A DNA stretch of 18,089 nt from JAJYTL01 sp046705265 (GTDB lineage: Bacteria; Pseudomonadota; Alphaproteobacteria; Ferrovibrionales; Ferrovibrionaceae), in the NCBI GenBank assembly GCA_046705265.1, contig JBJKQL010000104.1, positions 1-18,089 on the forward strand, given 5' to 3'. Each line of letters begins with the position of its first letter. Position 1 is the stretch's first letter. The notes beneath the pieces were generated by a model. The model saw only the letters and a program-made list of their open reading frames with translations. It had not been told where the DNA came from and did not search any database. A program made the position numbers and the translations under genes. This document shows positions 7,884-14,875 of the stretch, piece by piece.

Positions 7884-7949
7884 TGCGGGATCGACGGCAG
7901 CGCTGGCGGGGCCGAGAGTGGATTTTGTTCTCGTTAGGGTGTTGGCCGC

Positions 7950-7978
7950 TTGACAGATGGCGCGGCTTTGCCTAACCA
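7950..7978 (+). promoter_or_regulatory. Predicted sigma-70 promoter for the DUF2852 gene
   Basis: A perfect TTGACA at 7950-7955 is followed 17 bases later by TAACCA (7973-7978), a weak -10. The start of transcription would fall about 7985, inside the 19-bp palindrome. The perfect -35 and correct spacing give moderate support; the -10 is poor. Confidence 0.5.
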
Positions 7979-7996
7979 TGTAAATGTCATTTACAT
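7978..7996. promoter_or_regulatory. Perfect 19-bp palindrome, probable operator
   Basis: ATGTAAATGTCATTTACAT is a perfect inverted repeat with 9-base arms around a central T. It overlaps the end of the predicted -10 box and the expected transcription start, where a bound dimer would block transcription. It is AT-rich in a GC-rich neighbourhood. Its length and symmetry fit a TetR-type or GntR/MarR-type dimer; the TetR gene ending at 7883 is the nearest regulator. The link to that regulator is inference. Confidence 0.7.
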
Positions 7997-8019
7997 TCAC
8001 ATCGCGTGGAGAGCGCGGG

Positions 8020-8454
8020 ATGAATATCGCAGCGAGACTCGACGACATCGGCAGGCCGGTCTGGATTGGGTTGATGGTGCTTGGTTTCATCGCGTACTGG
8101 CCGGTCGGCCTGGCAATATTGGCCTTTCTCATCTGGAGCGGACGCATGAGGTGCTGGAAGCGGTTCGACATGGAGCAAATGCGCAGAGTGCGCGGGCGCT
8201 GGCATGGGCCTTGGCAGGGGCCGGGTGCGGGGCCCAGGTGGCGGCGTTCGGATTCGAGCGGCAACAGTGCTTTCGATGAATATCGTGCCGAAACTTTGCG
8301 GCGGCTCGAAGAAGAGGAAAGAGAATTTCACGAATTTCTCGACCGCCTCCGTCAGGCCAAGGACAAGGCGGAATTCGATCAGTTCATGGCGGCGCGCCGT
8401 GGCGCGCATGGTGGACCGGTGCCCGAAGGCCCGAGGCCTGAATCTCAGGATTGA
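8020..8454 (+). CDS. DUF2852 family protein (small membrane-anchored protein)
   Basis: A protein of about 144 residues matching the alphaproteobacterial DUF2852 pattern. A hydrophobic N-terminal region near residues 11-38 (VWIGLMVLGFIAYWPVGLAI, then LAFLIW) forms one or two membrane segments. A Gly/Trp/Arg-rich linker follows, then a highly charged helical tail with FDEYRAETLRRLEEEE and EFHEFLDRLRQAKDKAEFDQFM, probably coiled-coil. No enzymatic motif is present and the function is unknown. The ATG at 8020 is preferred because GGAGAG lies six bases upstream; an ATG at 7984 in the same frame lies inside the palindrome and has no ribosome site. The promoter and palindrome at 7950-7996 imply repressor control. 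It stands alone, converging on the PAP2 pseudogene. Confidence 0.85.
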   Translation: MNIAARLDDIGRPVWIGLMVLGFIAYWPVGLAILAFLIWSGRMRCWKRFDMEQMRRVRGRWHGPWQGPGAGPRWRRSDSSGNSAFDEYRAETLRRLEEEEREFHEFLDRLRQAKDKAEFDQFMAARRGAHGGPVPEGPRPESQD

Positions 8455-8496
8455 CGCCGTGCCCGACCTGATCGAACGCATAAGACGAATAGCAGA

Positions 8497-8598
8497 CTAG
8501 CCTTGGCGCGGCATGCCGACCCAAATCGCGTTGCCGTCAGCGGCGAAAATCGCCGTGCGCCGTTGAAACGGCGTCGGCTTGGCAACAACCCTCATCAT
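8497..8598 (-). CDS. Possible 33-residue small protein
   Basis: From an ATG-ATG pair at 8598 to a TAG at 8497-8499 the minus strand encodes 33 residues, containing AKPTPFQRRTAIFAADG and AIWVGMPRQG. The composition looks protein-like, and the frame lies just downstream of the PAP2 pseudogene on the same strand. The ribosome site (AAGAG close to the ATG) is weak and I know no family for it. The same bases form two hairpins (8541-8573), so the frame could be incidental. Confidence 0.3.
   Translation of the reverse strand: MMRVVAKPTPFQRRTAIFAADGNAIWVGMPRQG
8541..8573. terminator. Pair of hairpins between convergent genes (possible bidirectional terminator)
   Basis: Two perfect adjacent inverted repeats: CGGCGA/TCGCCG with an AAA loop (8541-8555), and CGCCGT/ACGGCG with a TGAA loop (8558-8573). 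They lie between the DUF2852 gene and the minus-strand PAP2 pseudogene. Neither is followed by a T-run, so intrinsic termination is uncertain. Confidence 0.35.
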
Positions 8599-8612
8599 GA
8601 GCTCTTGAGACC

Positions 8613-9618
8613 CTAGAAGCGATAAACGCCCTCGATCCCAGTGCCGTTGCCGACTTTCATCGCCTGGATCGAAAAGTAGCCGCCCGGCGGCGGATGAATG
8701 CGGGCGAGAAAAGCGCCGGTGAAATAGCCGATTGCCGCGCCAAGAAAGACGTCAGAGGCGAAATGAGCGTTGTAGTTGATGCGCTCCAGCGCAACCAACG
8801 TGGTGGCGCCGTAGGTAAGCGGCGCTACCCAGAACTGATCCGGATATTCATGCGACATCGCTCTCGCCACCGACCAGGCGACGACGGTATCGCCTAAGGG
8901 CAATGAGAGATGGCCATCGTTGCGGAAGCTTGGGCCGCCGAACTTGTAGGCCGAAGTGGACTGACCCGGCCGATAGCGATCGAACGCGAATTTGCTGATC
9001 TCGACGATGGTTCCAGCGAGCGTGAAGCTTTCGATGCTCACCAGCGTCGCTTGCTGCAGATGCGGGTCGTCCGTAACCTTGCCGATAAGGTAGCCGCCGA
9101 CCAGGGGCGGAAGAACATAAAAGCCATCGCCGAACGGATGCACCTAGCTCGAAATGCTGTTAGTGGTCGAGGAGCGATGGTTTTGCGCGAAGTGGCGGAT
9201 TTGATTGTCGAAGGCGAACAGCCGTGCCGAAGGTGGCGAGCGCCGCTCCGGTGGTCAGCCAATCGCGCGTGTCGAAGCGAAGCAGCGAGGTGACCATCCG
9301 GCCGCCGTCGCGGAGATAGCCGAACCGATACGATGTTCCGAATGGCGACAGCAATACCTTGCCCCGTTGACCTGGATTTCTGATTTGGGCAAGAAGGGGG
9401 GGCAGCCCGGTGGCCTTGGCAGCGTATTCTGCTACCGTAGGCGACGGCGCTGCAACGCCAGTTACCGTGCTCGCCGAGAGCACCGCGCGGTACGCTTGAT
9501 CGACTCCAGCCGAGACGCCGTCCTGCGATTCCGGCTCGCCGGCGGCGTACCCACGATCGGCGATCAGAAGCAAACCAATCAGCAGTAATGCCGCCGCTCG
9601 ATGGTGCGTGAGGCCCAT
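8613..9618 (-). pseudogene. PAP2-family phosphatase-like gene, inactivated
   Basis: Two open frames read together as one secreted PAP2 (phosphatidic acid phosphatase type 2) protein. The first part (from ATG 9618) has a signal peptide MGLTHHRAAALLLIGLLL and an RDWLTTGAALATFGT segment. Reading then shifts: dropping one base near 9222 continues as LFAFDNQIRHFAQNHRS, in phase with the second part. That phase is broken by a TAG at 9144-9146 just before VHPFGDGFYVLPPL. The second part keeps KFAFDRYRPG and NYNAHFASDVFLG, corresponding to the K-RP and R-H-D catalytic elements. The central PSGH motif reads PLGD (about 8889-8900): the Ser codon is TTA instead of TCA and the His codon GAT instead of CAT, each one base from normal. 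Loss of PSGH Ser and His plus two reading lesions argue for a dead gene rather than a sequencing slip. Confidence 0.8.
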
Positions 9619-9641
9619 CCCCGCGCCATCGACCTCCCCCC

Positions 9642-9938
9642 TTACCTCTGTTCTCTGCCAGGCGGATTATCGCGCGCCGACATGCCTGCTCCCAAACACC
9701 TTATGCTGTCCGTCGCGGATAGCCACCATAGGCCATCCGCCGGTCGGAGATCCCCATAATGCGCGATCGCCTCGAACCGGACGCATGCGGCGCTCGAGCC
9801 AACAGCGACGATCACAAGAGCGACGAACAGCATGGCTCCCGCGATCAAAGCAAGGACGCCGAGGGTGCCGCAACGTCGCAACAGGGCGCAACGATGAAGG
9901 CGGGGGAAGGGCACGGATTGTTTGACGATGGCTGACAC
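9642..9938 (-). CDS. Possible small single-pass membrane protein, unknown family
   Basis: From a GTG at 9938 the minus strand stays open for 98 residues. The reading contains one strong hydrophobic segment, TLGVLALIAGAMLFVALVIV, preceded by basic residues (RLHRCALLRRC), a positive-inside arrangement, then a polar tail with YGDLRPADGLWWL. No family is recognised and the ribosome site is weak. It lies upstream of the PAP2 pseudogene on the same strand, 23 bases from its start. GC-rich DNA often gives such frames by chance, so this stays a tentative call. Confidence 0.3.
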   Translation of the reverse strand: MSAIVKQSVPFPRLHRCALLRRCGTLGVLALIAGAMLFVALVIVAVGSSAACVRFEAIAHYGDLRPADGLWWLSATDSIRCLGAGMSARDNPPGREQR

Positions 9939-10071
9939 GTGATCGGCACCCGATGTCTTTACGTCGCAGGAGGGACAAACCACCCCGGTTCGCGGCGGGG
10001 GCGGTTGATCGGTCGATGGATCGAAACTAGAGTGAGCTTCGCCACCGCTGACATCCGGAGCCGCCCTGCCG
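9939..10071. other. Upstream region of the CoA-transferase gene
   Basis: Together with the tentative ORF 9642-9938 this makes a 453-base gap between the PAP2 pseudogene and the CoA-transferase gene. No clear promoter, repeat or RNA is visible here. The promoter of the CoA-transferase gene is expected in it. Confidence 0.4.
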
Positions 10072-11292
10072 ATGCCCCACAATCCGCGTGATGAGGCACT
10101 CCCGCTTCCGCTCGCCGGTATCCGTGTGCTCGAATTCACCCATACCGTCATGGGGCCTTGTGCCGGCTTGATGCTCGCTGATCTCGGCGCAGAGGTCATC
10201 AAGATCGAACCGGCGCCGGAAGGTGATCGCACACGGCGTTTAGGCGGCTTCGGCGCGGGTTTCTACGATTATTTCAACCGCAACAAGCGAAGCCTCGCGG
10301 TCGATCTGAAAACCGATCGGGGGCAGCGGCTTATCCATCGCGTGGCGATGCGTGCCGATGTGGTGATCGAGAATTTTGCACCGGGCGCGATGGCGCGTCT
10401 GGGCTGTGACTACGACATGCTTTCGACATTGAATCCTCGATTGATTTATTGCGCGCTGAAGGGCTTTCTCTCGGGTCCGTACGAGAACCGTCCGGCTTTG
10501 GACGAGGTCGCGCAGTTCATGTCCGGCCTCGCCTACATGACCGGTCCGCGCGGCGCACCGCTCCGCGCCGGCACCTCGGTTGTCGACATCATGGGCGGTA
10601 CTTTTGGCGTGGTCGGCATTTTGGCGGCATTGCACTCGCGCGCCGTGACCGGAAAAGGGTGCCAGGTGAAGAGCGCGCTTTTCGAATCCGCCGTATTCAT
10701 GATGGGTCAACATATGGCGGGGGAGGCGATCACCGGTGAAAACACGCCGCCCATGCCAGAGCGCCGCAGTGTATGGGGCATCTACCAGACCTTTGCTACC
10801 GCCGATAACGACCAGGTATTTCTCGGCGTTACCAGCGATCGTCAGTGGCTGCGCTTCTGCGAGCAGTTTGGTCGTCGCGATCTTCTTGCCGATGCACGCC
10901 TCAAGACCAATGAGGGCCGCGTCCAGGCGAGATCTTGGCTCATCGCAGAAATTGCCGCCTTGGTGCGCCGCTTCACACGCGCGGAAATTCTTGCCATGGC
11001 AGAGGCGGCGGAAATTCCTTTTGCACGGGTCGCTCGCGTCGGCGATCTCTTTGACGATCCGCAGTTGAACGCAGGCGGGTTGGTCGAAGTGGAACTTTCC
11101 TCCGGGCTTTGTGCCAAGCTGCCCCGCCTGCCGCTTGAACTTGACGGCAGAACGCTGGGCTTGCGGCGAGAAGCGCCAGCAGTCGGCGAAGACAGTGCAG
11201 CGATTCTTGCCGAGATCGGCATGACGGCTGCGGAAATCCACTCGCTCGCGACCGACGGAATCATCCTCGCTAGGGAGCGCGGCGAAGGGTGA
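10072..11292 (+). CDS. Class III CoA-transferase (CaiB/BaiF/formyl-CoA transferase family)
   Basis: Cytosolic enzyme moving CoA between carboxylic acids, 406 residues, normal for the family. The N-terminal half has the conserved LAGIRVLEFTHTVMGPCAG, LADLGAEVIKIEP and the nearby GDRTRR. NKRSLAVDLK and DVVIENFAPGAMARLG follow, both diagnostic. The catalytic Asp is most likely D172 in SVVDIMGG, the position equivalent to D169 of formyl-CoA transferase (inferred by motif). Substrates cannot be read from sequence; members act on oxalate, carnitine, bile acids, aryl-succinates and others. The ATG at 10072 has only a distant GGAG. It is followed after 64 bases by an O-methyltransferase gene with its own strong ribosome site, then by an ABC importer, all in the same direction. 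Confidence 0.9.
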   Translation: MPHNPRDEALPLPLAGIRVLEFTHTVMGPCAGLMLADLGAEVIKIEPAPEGDRTRRLGGFGAGFYDYFNRNKRSLAVDLKTDRGQRLIHRVAMRADVVIENFAPGAMARLGCDYDMLSTLNPRLIYCALKGFLSGPYENRPALDEVAQFMSGLAYMTGPRGAPLRAGTSVVDIMGGTFGVVGILAALHSRAVTGKGCQVKSALFESAVFMMGQHMAGEAITGENTPPMPERRSVWGIYQTFATADNDQVFLGVTSDRQWLRFCEQFGRRDLLADARLKTNEGRVQARSWLIAEIAALVRRFTRAEILAMAEAAEIPFARVARVGDLFDDPQLNAGGLVEVELSSGLCAKLPRLPLELDGRTLGLRREAPAVGEDSAAILAEIGMTAAEIHSLATDGIILARERGEG

Positions 11293-11356
11293 ACCATCGG
11301 GTGTTTTCCGCGGTTTTCAGCGAGACAGGGGCCGTGGTCAAACAAAGGAGATGACG

Positions 11357-12385
11357 ATGACGGCGAATATGACGGCTGATCCCGGCGGTCAAGGACCGGA
11401 GCTCATCTGGCAGTTGCAATTCTCATTCGCCGCCTCGCGTGTGCTTACGGCGGGGGTGCAACTCGGCATTTTCGATTGTCTTGCCCGCGGGCGCGACAGC
11501 GCCGAGGCGGTTGCTGGCGATCTTGGCACCCATCGGCGTGGAACCCGCATGCTGCTGGATGCGCTGGTCGTTCTCGGCTTGCTCGGGAAGTCCGGCGGCC
11601 GCTATGTCCTCTCGCCGCTTGCCCAGCGCTATCTCGTCTGTGACAGCGCCGATTATGTCGGCGGCATTCTCGAAACCGACATGATCTACCAAAACTGGGC
11701 CGGCCTCGTGCCGGCGGTACGAACCGGCCAGCCGGTGCAGCGGGTGGAGCAGAAGGAAAAGGCCGAGGCGTTCTTTCCGATCCTGGTGCGGAGCCTGCAC
11801 GTGATGGCGCGCGAGCCTGCGCGGCGGATGGCCGAAGCGTTGGGCGCCGGAACCCGCGAGCGGGGCTTGCAGGTGCTCGATGTCGCCTGCGGTTCTGGCA
11901 TCTGGGGCATCGCGGTGGCGGAAGCGGATGCCGAGGCCCGGATTACGGCGCAGGATTTTCCCGGCGTGCTTGAAACCACGCGCCGGTATTACAATAAACA
12001 CGGCATCGCAGGGCGTTGCGAGTTTCTGCCGGGCGATCTCCGCACCGCTGATTTTGGCTCGGCGCGCTATGATCTCGCGCTTCTCGGCAATATCGTCCAT
12101 TCCGAAGGCGAGGCGTCGTCGCGTGCGCTCTTTCGCCGTCTCTTCCAAGCCCTGAAGCCCAGCGGACGCATCGTCGTCCTTGACATGGTCCCGAATGACG
12201 ATCGCACCGGCCCGCCGTTCCCGGTGCTGTTTGCGCTCAATATGCTGGTCAACACGGCGGAGGGCGATACCTATACCCTTGCGCAATACCGCGACTGGCT
12301 CGGCGAAGCCGGATTTTCTGCGGTAGAGGCGGTTGATATCGGATCCCATTCGCCGATGGTTCTTGCCGTCAAAGCGAGTGCTTGA
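11357..12385 (+). CDS. SAM-dependent O-methyltransferase (acetylserotonin OMT-like, PF00891 type)
   Basis: Protein of 342 residues with the two-domain layout of plant-type/ASMT-like O-methyltransferases. The N-terminal winged-helix dimerisation domain is visible: FSFAASRVLTAGVQLGIFD, a helix with LGTHRRGTRMLLDALVVLG, and GGRYVLSPLAQRYL. The SAM site is VLDVACGSGIWG near residues 173-184, then an acidic DFPGV loop and FLPGDLRT. The NIVHSEG segment places a His where the family has its catalytic His, followed by LKPSGRIVVLDMV. The substrate is unknown; relatives methylate small phenols, polyketides and pigments. AAAGGAG at 11344-11350 is six bases from the ATG at 11357, so that start is chosen over the ATG at 11351, which would directly abut the ribosome site. 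Probably co-transcribed with the CoA-transferase gene. Confidence 0.88.
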   Translation: MTANMTADPGGQGPELIWQLQFSFAASRVLTAGVQLGIFDCLARGRDSAEAVAGDLGTHRRGTRMLLDALVVLGLLGKSGGRYVLSPLAQRYLVCDSADYVGGILETDMIYQNWAGLVPAVRTGQPVQRVEQKEKAEAFFPILVRSLHVMAREPARRMAEALGAGTRERGLQVLDVACGSGIWGIAVAEADAEARITAQDFPGVLETTRRYYNKHGIAGRCEFLPGDLRTADFGSARYDLALLGNIVHSEGEASSRALFRRLFQALKPSGRIVVLDMVPNDDRTGPPFPVLFALNMLVNTAEGDTYTLAQYRDWLGEAGFSAVEAVDIGSHSPMVLAVKASA

Positions 12386-12418
12386 CGGGATCTCCCCGGC
12401 ACACCGGAGCAGGCCGGT

Positions 12419-12448
12419 TTGGCCCTTGGCTCTCTTTGGAATTATTAT
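12419..12448 (+). promoter_or_regulatory. Predicted promoter of the ABC importer operon
   Basis: TTGGCC (12419-12424) and TATTAT (12443-12448) are 18 bases apart; the -10 matches the consensus at five of six positions. It lies 150 bases before the binding-protein start, in a locally AT-rich stretch. It would give a leader of about 140 bases. Confidence 0.45.
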
Positions 12449-12489
12449 GGATTTTAAAGGTAGACTACGGATACCCACTCCAAAGCCAT

Positions 12490-12520
12490 ACGATATGACT
12501 CGACGATATGGGAAGCCCAT
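12490..12520. repeat. Short repeats in the importer leader
   Basis: ACGATATG is repeated directly at 12490-12497 and 12503-12510 (13-base period). The second copy runs into a small palindrome, ATGGG-AAG-CCCAT (12508-12520). The arrangement resembles a regulator binding region downstream of the promoter, but no regulator can be named. Confidence 0.35.
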
Positions 12521-12544
12521 GATAGATGCGATGAGCATTCACCG

Positions 12545-12584
12545 CGGGTTCCGGTTGAACCCGTGAGTGCCGGTTCAACGGGTT
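12545..12584 (+). promoter_or_regulatory. Alternative hairpins just before the binding-protein ribosome site
   Basis: Three mutually exclusive helices can form: CGGGTT (12545-12550) with AACCCG (12558-12563); GTTGAACC (12554-12561) with GGTTCAAC (12572-12579); and AACCCG (12558-12563) with CGGGTT (12579-12584). The last ends two bases before the GGGAGGAA ribosome site. This could modulate translation, or simply reflect a near-duplicate CCGGTT(G/C)AAC. Confidence 0.35.
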
Positions 12585-12596
12585 AGGGAGGAAACG

Positions 12597-13931
12597 ATGC
12601 CTGAAGGCAGGAAGCGGAGTCTCAATCGGCGGCATGTTCTGAAAGCAGGCGCCGCCGCAAGCGTTTTGCCGTTTATCCATACTGGAAAGGCCTTTGCCCA
12701 AAAAGCCATCGGTACTTGGCCGGCGGGTGTATCGGGCGATACTGCCTTCGTCGGAATTACCATCCCGCTGACGGGGCCCTATTCGGCCGATGGCCACGAC
12801 TTGCTCAAAGGCTACGAGCTCGCGATCGAGGAGCTCAACAACGGCGGCGGCGGCGTGGTCAGCAAGCTGCCGAATCTCACCGGCAAGGGCGTGCTCGGCA
12901 AGAAGATCATTTACAAATACGCCGATACCAAGACCCAGCCAAATCCGGCGGTGCAGGCCCAGACCAGCTATATTAGCCAGGACAAGGCGATCATGATCAC
13001 GGGCAGCCTATCGAGCGCGACAGCGGTGGCGGTCGAGAAGCTCGCTCAACGCGAGAAAGTGCTGAACATGGTCGGCTGCAGCGGTGCCAACGAGACCACC
13101 GGCGCTGATTGCGTGCGCTATGGTTTTCGCAATCAGCCCTCGGCCTACATGGCCGATCTGGCCTTAGCTCCGGTGCTCGGAAAACATCTCGGCAAGAACC
13201 TCAAGGCCGCTTACCTGACGCCCGATTATGTTTATGGCCATTCGGTGTTCAACACGTTGTCCGAAATCATGGATAAGAAGTACGGCTGGAAGGTCGCGAC
13301 CCAGCAGATCGCGCCCTTGGGCACTGCCAACTTTAGCTCGTACCTCTTGAACATCGCGAACAGCGGCGCCGATGTCTTCGTCAACATCACCTTCGGTGCC
13401 GATGCCGTGTCGTCGACCAAACAGGCGGCGCAGTTTGGCCTGATGAGCAAGATGAAGCAGGTGCAGCCGAATATATCTGCTTTCCTGCCGGATGGCATCG
13501 GCGCGGAGCTGATGCAGAATACATATGGTACACTCGACTACTGGTGGACGCAGGAATACCACGATCCGATGGCGAAGATCTTCAATGCCGAGTTCAACAA
13601 GAAGTTTGGGCGCATGCCACGCTGGGGCGCTCATATCGGTTATACTCAGATGATGTTCTGGGCCGAGGCCGTGGAACGGGCAAAGAGCTTCGACCCAGTC
13701 AAGGTCATCAAGATGCTGGAGAGCGGCTTCAAGCTCGACCTGCCGGGCGGCGAGACTTGGTATCGCTCGTTCGACCACCAAGCCGTCCGTGCGGTTCCGG
13801 TGGTGCTTGGCAAGAAGCCGAGCGAGATGAAGTCGAAGATCGACTACTTTGACATCCTGGAACTGGTTCCCGGCGAAAAAGTAATGCCGCCGAAGGGCTT
13901 CCAGAACTGCAAGCTTGGCCCCTACGTTTGA
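12597..13931 (+). CDS. ABC transporter substrate-binding protein, branched-chain amino acid/amide type
   Basis: Periplasmic solute receptor of the LIV/HAAT family (Peripla_BP_6 fold), 444 residues. The N-terminus LNRRHVLKAGAAASVLPF is a twin-arginine (Tat) signal peptide (R11-R12), ending near KAFAQ. The mature part starts with FVGITIPLTGPYSADG and LLKGYELAIEELN, the usual receptor opening. Later segments include IMITGSLSSATAVAVEKLA and NMVGCSGANET. The ligand cannot be read from sequence; this group binds branched-chain amino acids, amides, urea, aromatic acids and others. The ATG at 12597 is chosen because GGGAGGAA lies directly upstream; ten codons of the frame extend further but overlap the hairpin leader. 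It is the first gene of the importer operon, about 70 bases before livH, and probably more highly translated than the rest. Confidence 0.92.
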   Translation: MPEGRKRSLNRRHVLKAGAAASVLPFIHTGKAFAQKAIGTWPAGVSGDTAFVGITIPLTGPYSADGHDLLKGYELAIEELNNGGGGVVSKLPNLTGKGVLGKKIIYKYADTKTQPNPAVQAQTSYISQDKAIMITGSLSSATAVAVEKLAQREKVLNMVGCSGANETTGADCVRYGFRNQPSAYMADLALAPVLGKHLGKNLKAAYLTPDYVYGHSVFNTLSEIMDKKYGWKVATQQIAPLGTANFSSYLLNIANSGADVFVNITFGADAVSSTKQAAQFGLMSKMKQVQPNISAFLPDGIGAELMQNTYGTLDYWWTQEYHDPMAKIFNAEFNKKFGRMPRWGAHIGYTQMMFWAEAVERAKSFDPVKVIKMLESGFKLDLPGGETWYRSFDHQAVRAVPVVLGKKPSEMKSKIDYFDILELVPGEKVMPPKGFQNCKLGPYV

Positions 13932-13964
13932 TCGGTGAGGGTGGCTAGGTAGACAGAGGAAGCC

Positions 13965-13997
13965 ATGAAGACGCCTACCAATCGCAAGGAGGCCTAA
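13965..13997 (+). CDS. Ten-codon mini-ORF in front of livH (possible coupling leader)
   Basis: ATG at 13965 with AGAGGAAG just upstream encodes MKTPTNRKEA and ends in TAA at 13995-13997. Its last codons contain the AAGGAGG that serves livH, and its stop is two bases before the apparent CTG start of livH. Translation of it could open or reload ribosomes for livH. Conservation is unknown, so it may be incidental. Confidence 0.4.
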   Translation: MKTPTNRKEA

Positions 13998-13999
13998 CT

Positions 14000-14875
14000 C
14001 TGTTCACCTGGCCACTCCTCTGGGCGCAGCTCTTCAACGGCCTCGTGCTCGGGGCACTGCTTGTTCTTGTGGCCATGGGGCTCACGATCATATTCGGCGC
14101 CTTGGGCGTGGTTAACTTTGCCCATGGCGCCCTCTATATGATCGGCGCTTACGCCGGTTACGTGGCGTTTGCCCACACCCATTCCTTCGTTCTTGCGATG
14201 ATTTCCGGGGCGGCAGTCGTGCTCTTGGTCGGTATCGCCCTGGAGCGAGGGCTGATACGCCATTATTACGCGCGACCGCCGGAGGATCAGATTTTATTGA
14301 CTTTCGGCGTGTCGATCGTGCTGGTCGAAACCGTCCGTTTGATCTTCGGCGGCGTCTCACGCCGGTTCGGCGAGCCGATCTGGGGGCAAGGCATCGTCAA
14401 TCTCGGGCTGCTTTATTACCCTCAGTATGAGGTCGAGGTCCTCGGCATCGTCGTCGTCACGCTGATCGTGCTTTATTTGATCCTCTATCGCACCAAGATC
14501 GGCTTGATCGTGCGCGCCGGCATTGAGGATCCGTTGATGGTCAACATTCTCGGCATCAATGTGACCCGAACCTTTCTTCTGGTCTTCGGCCTCGGGGCCT
14601 TGGCTGCGGGTTTTGCCGGTGTCATCAACGCGCCGATTGTCAGCGTCGATCCGGATATGGGCTCGCTTATCCTGATTCAGTGCTTTGTCGTCATCGTGAT
14701 TGGCGGCGTCGGCTCTTTCTGGGGCGCGGTGGTCGGTGGCCTGATCGCCGGTGAAACCCTGTCGCTTACTACAATGGTGGCGCCCGACTATGCCCAGGTC
14801 ATGCTGTTCGCCGCAATGGCGTTCGTTCTGATCGTGCGTCCCCAGGGTCTGTTCGGCATAAAAACCCGACAATGA
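14000..14875 (+). CDS. livH: LivH-type ABC permease, apparently starting at CTG
   Basis: Inner-membrane permease of the LIV/HAAT importer, 291 residues with the chosen start, the usual LivH length. The N-terminal FNGLVLGALLVLVAMGLTIIFG and GVVNFAHGALYMIGAY are diagnostic of LivH. Further membrane helices include VLGIVVVTLIVLYLILY and LIQCFVVIVIGGVGSF. The C-terminal segment ends in IVRPQGLFG, as in homologues. The frame has no ATG near the expected N-terminus. A GTG at 14045 would cut about 15 residues from the first helix. The frame upstream of it (FTWPLLWAQLFNG) matches a normal LivH beginning, and CTG at 14000 lies seven bases after a perfect AAGGAGG (13986-13992). I therefore favour CTG, with the GTG as alternative. 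The 3' end overlaps the next gene as ATGA. Confidence 0.88.
   Translation: MFTWPLLWAQLFNGLVLGALLVLVAMGLTIIFGALGVVNFAHGALYMIGAYAGYVAFAHTHSFVLAMISGAAVVLLVGIALERGLIRHYYARPPEDQILLTFGVSIVLVETVRLIFGGVSRRFGEPIWGQGIVNLGLLYYPQYEVEVLGIVVVTLIVLYLILYRTKIGLIVRAGIEDPLMVNILGINVTRTFLLVFGLGALAAGFAGVINAPIVSVDPDMGSLILIQCFVVIVIGGVGSFWGAVVGGLIAGETLSLTTMVAPDYAQVMLFAAMAFVLIVRPQGLFGIKTRQ

Noticed and set aside
9160..9618. Separate secreted protein of about 150 residues upstream of a PAP2 gene
   Set aside because: Its last residues are out of phase, while the other phase continues with PAP2-like LFAFDNQIRHFAQNHRS; it is the 5' half of one broken gene.
10240..11241. 333-codon minus-strand frame inside the CoA-transferase gene
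   Set aside because: Antisense shadow; the plus-strand frame has clear family motifs throughout.
11423..12538. 371-codon minus-strand frame over the methyltransferase gene
   Set aside because: Antisense shadow; the composition is biased and the SAM motif lies on the other strand.
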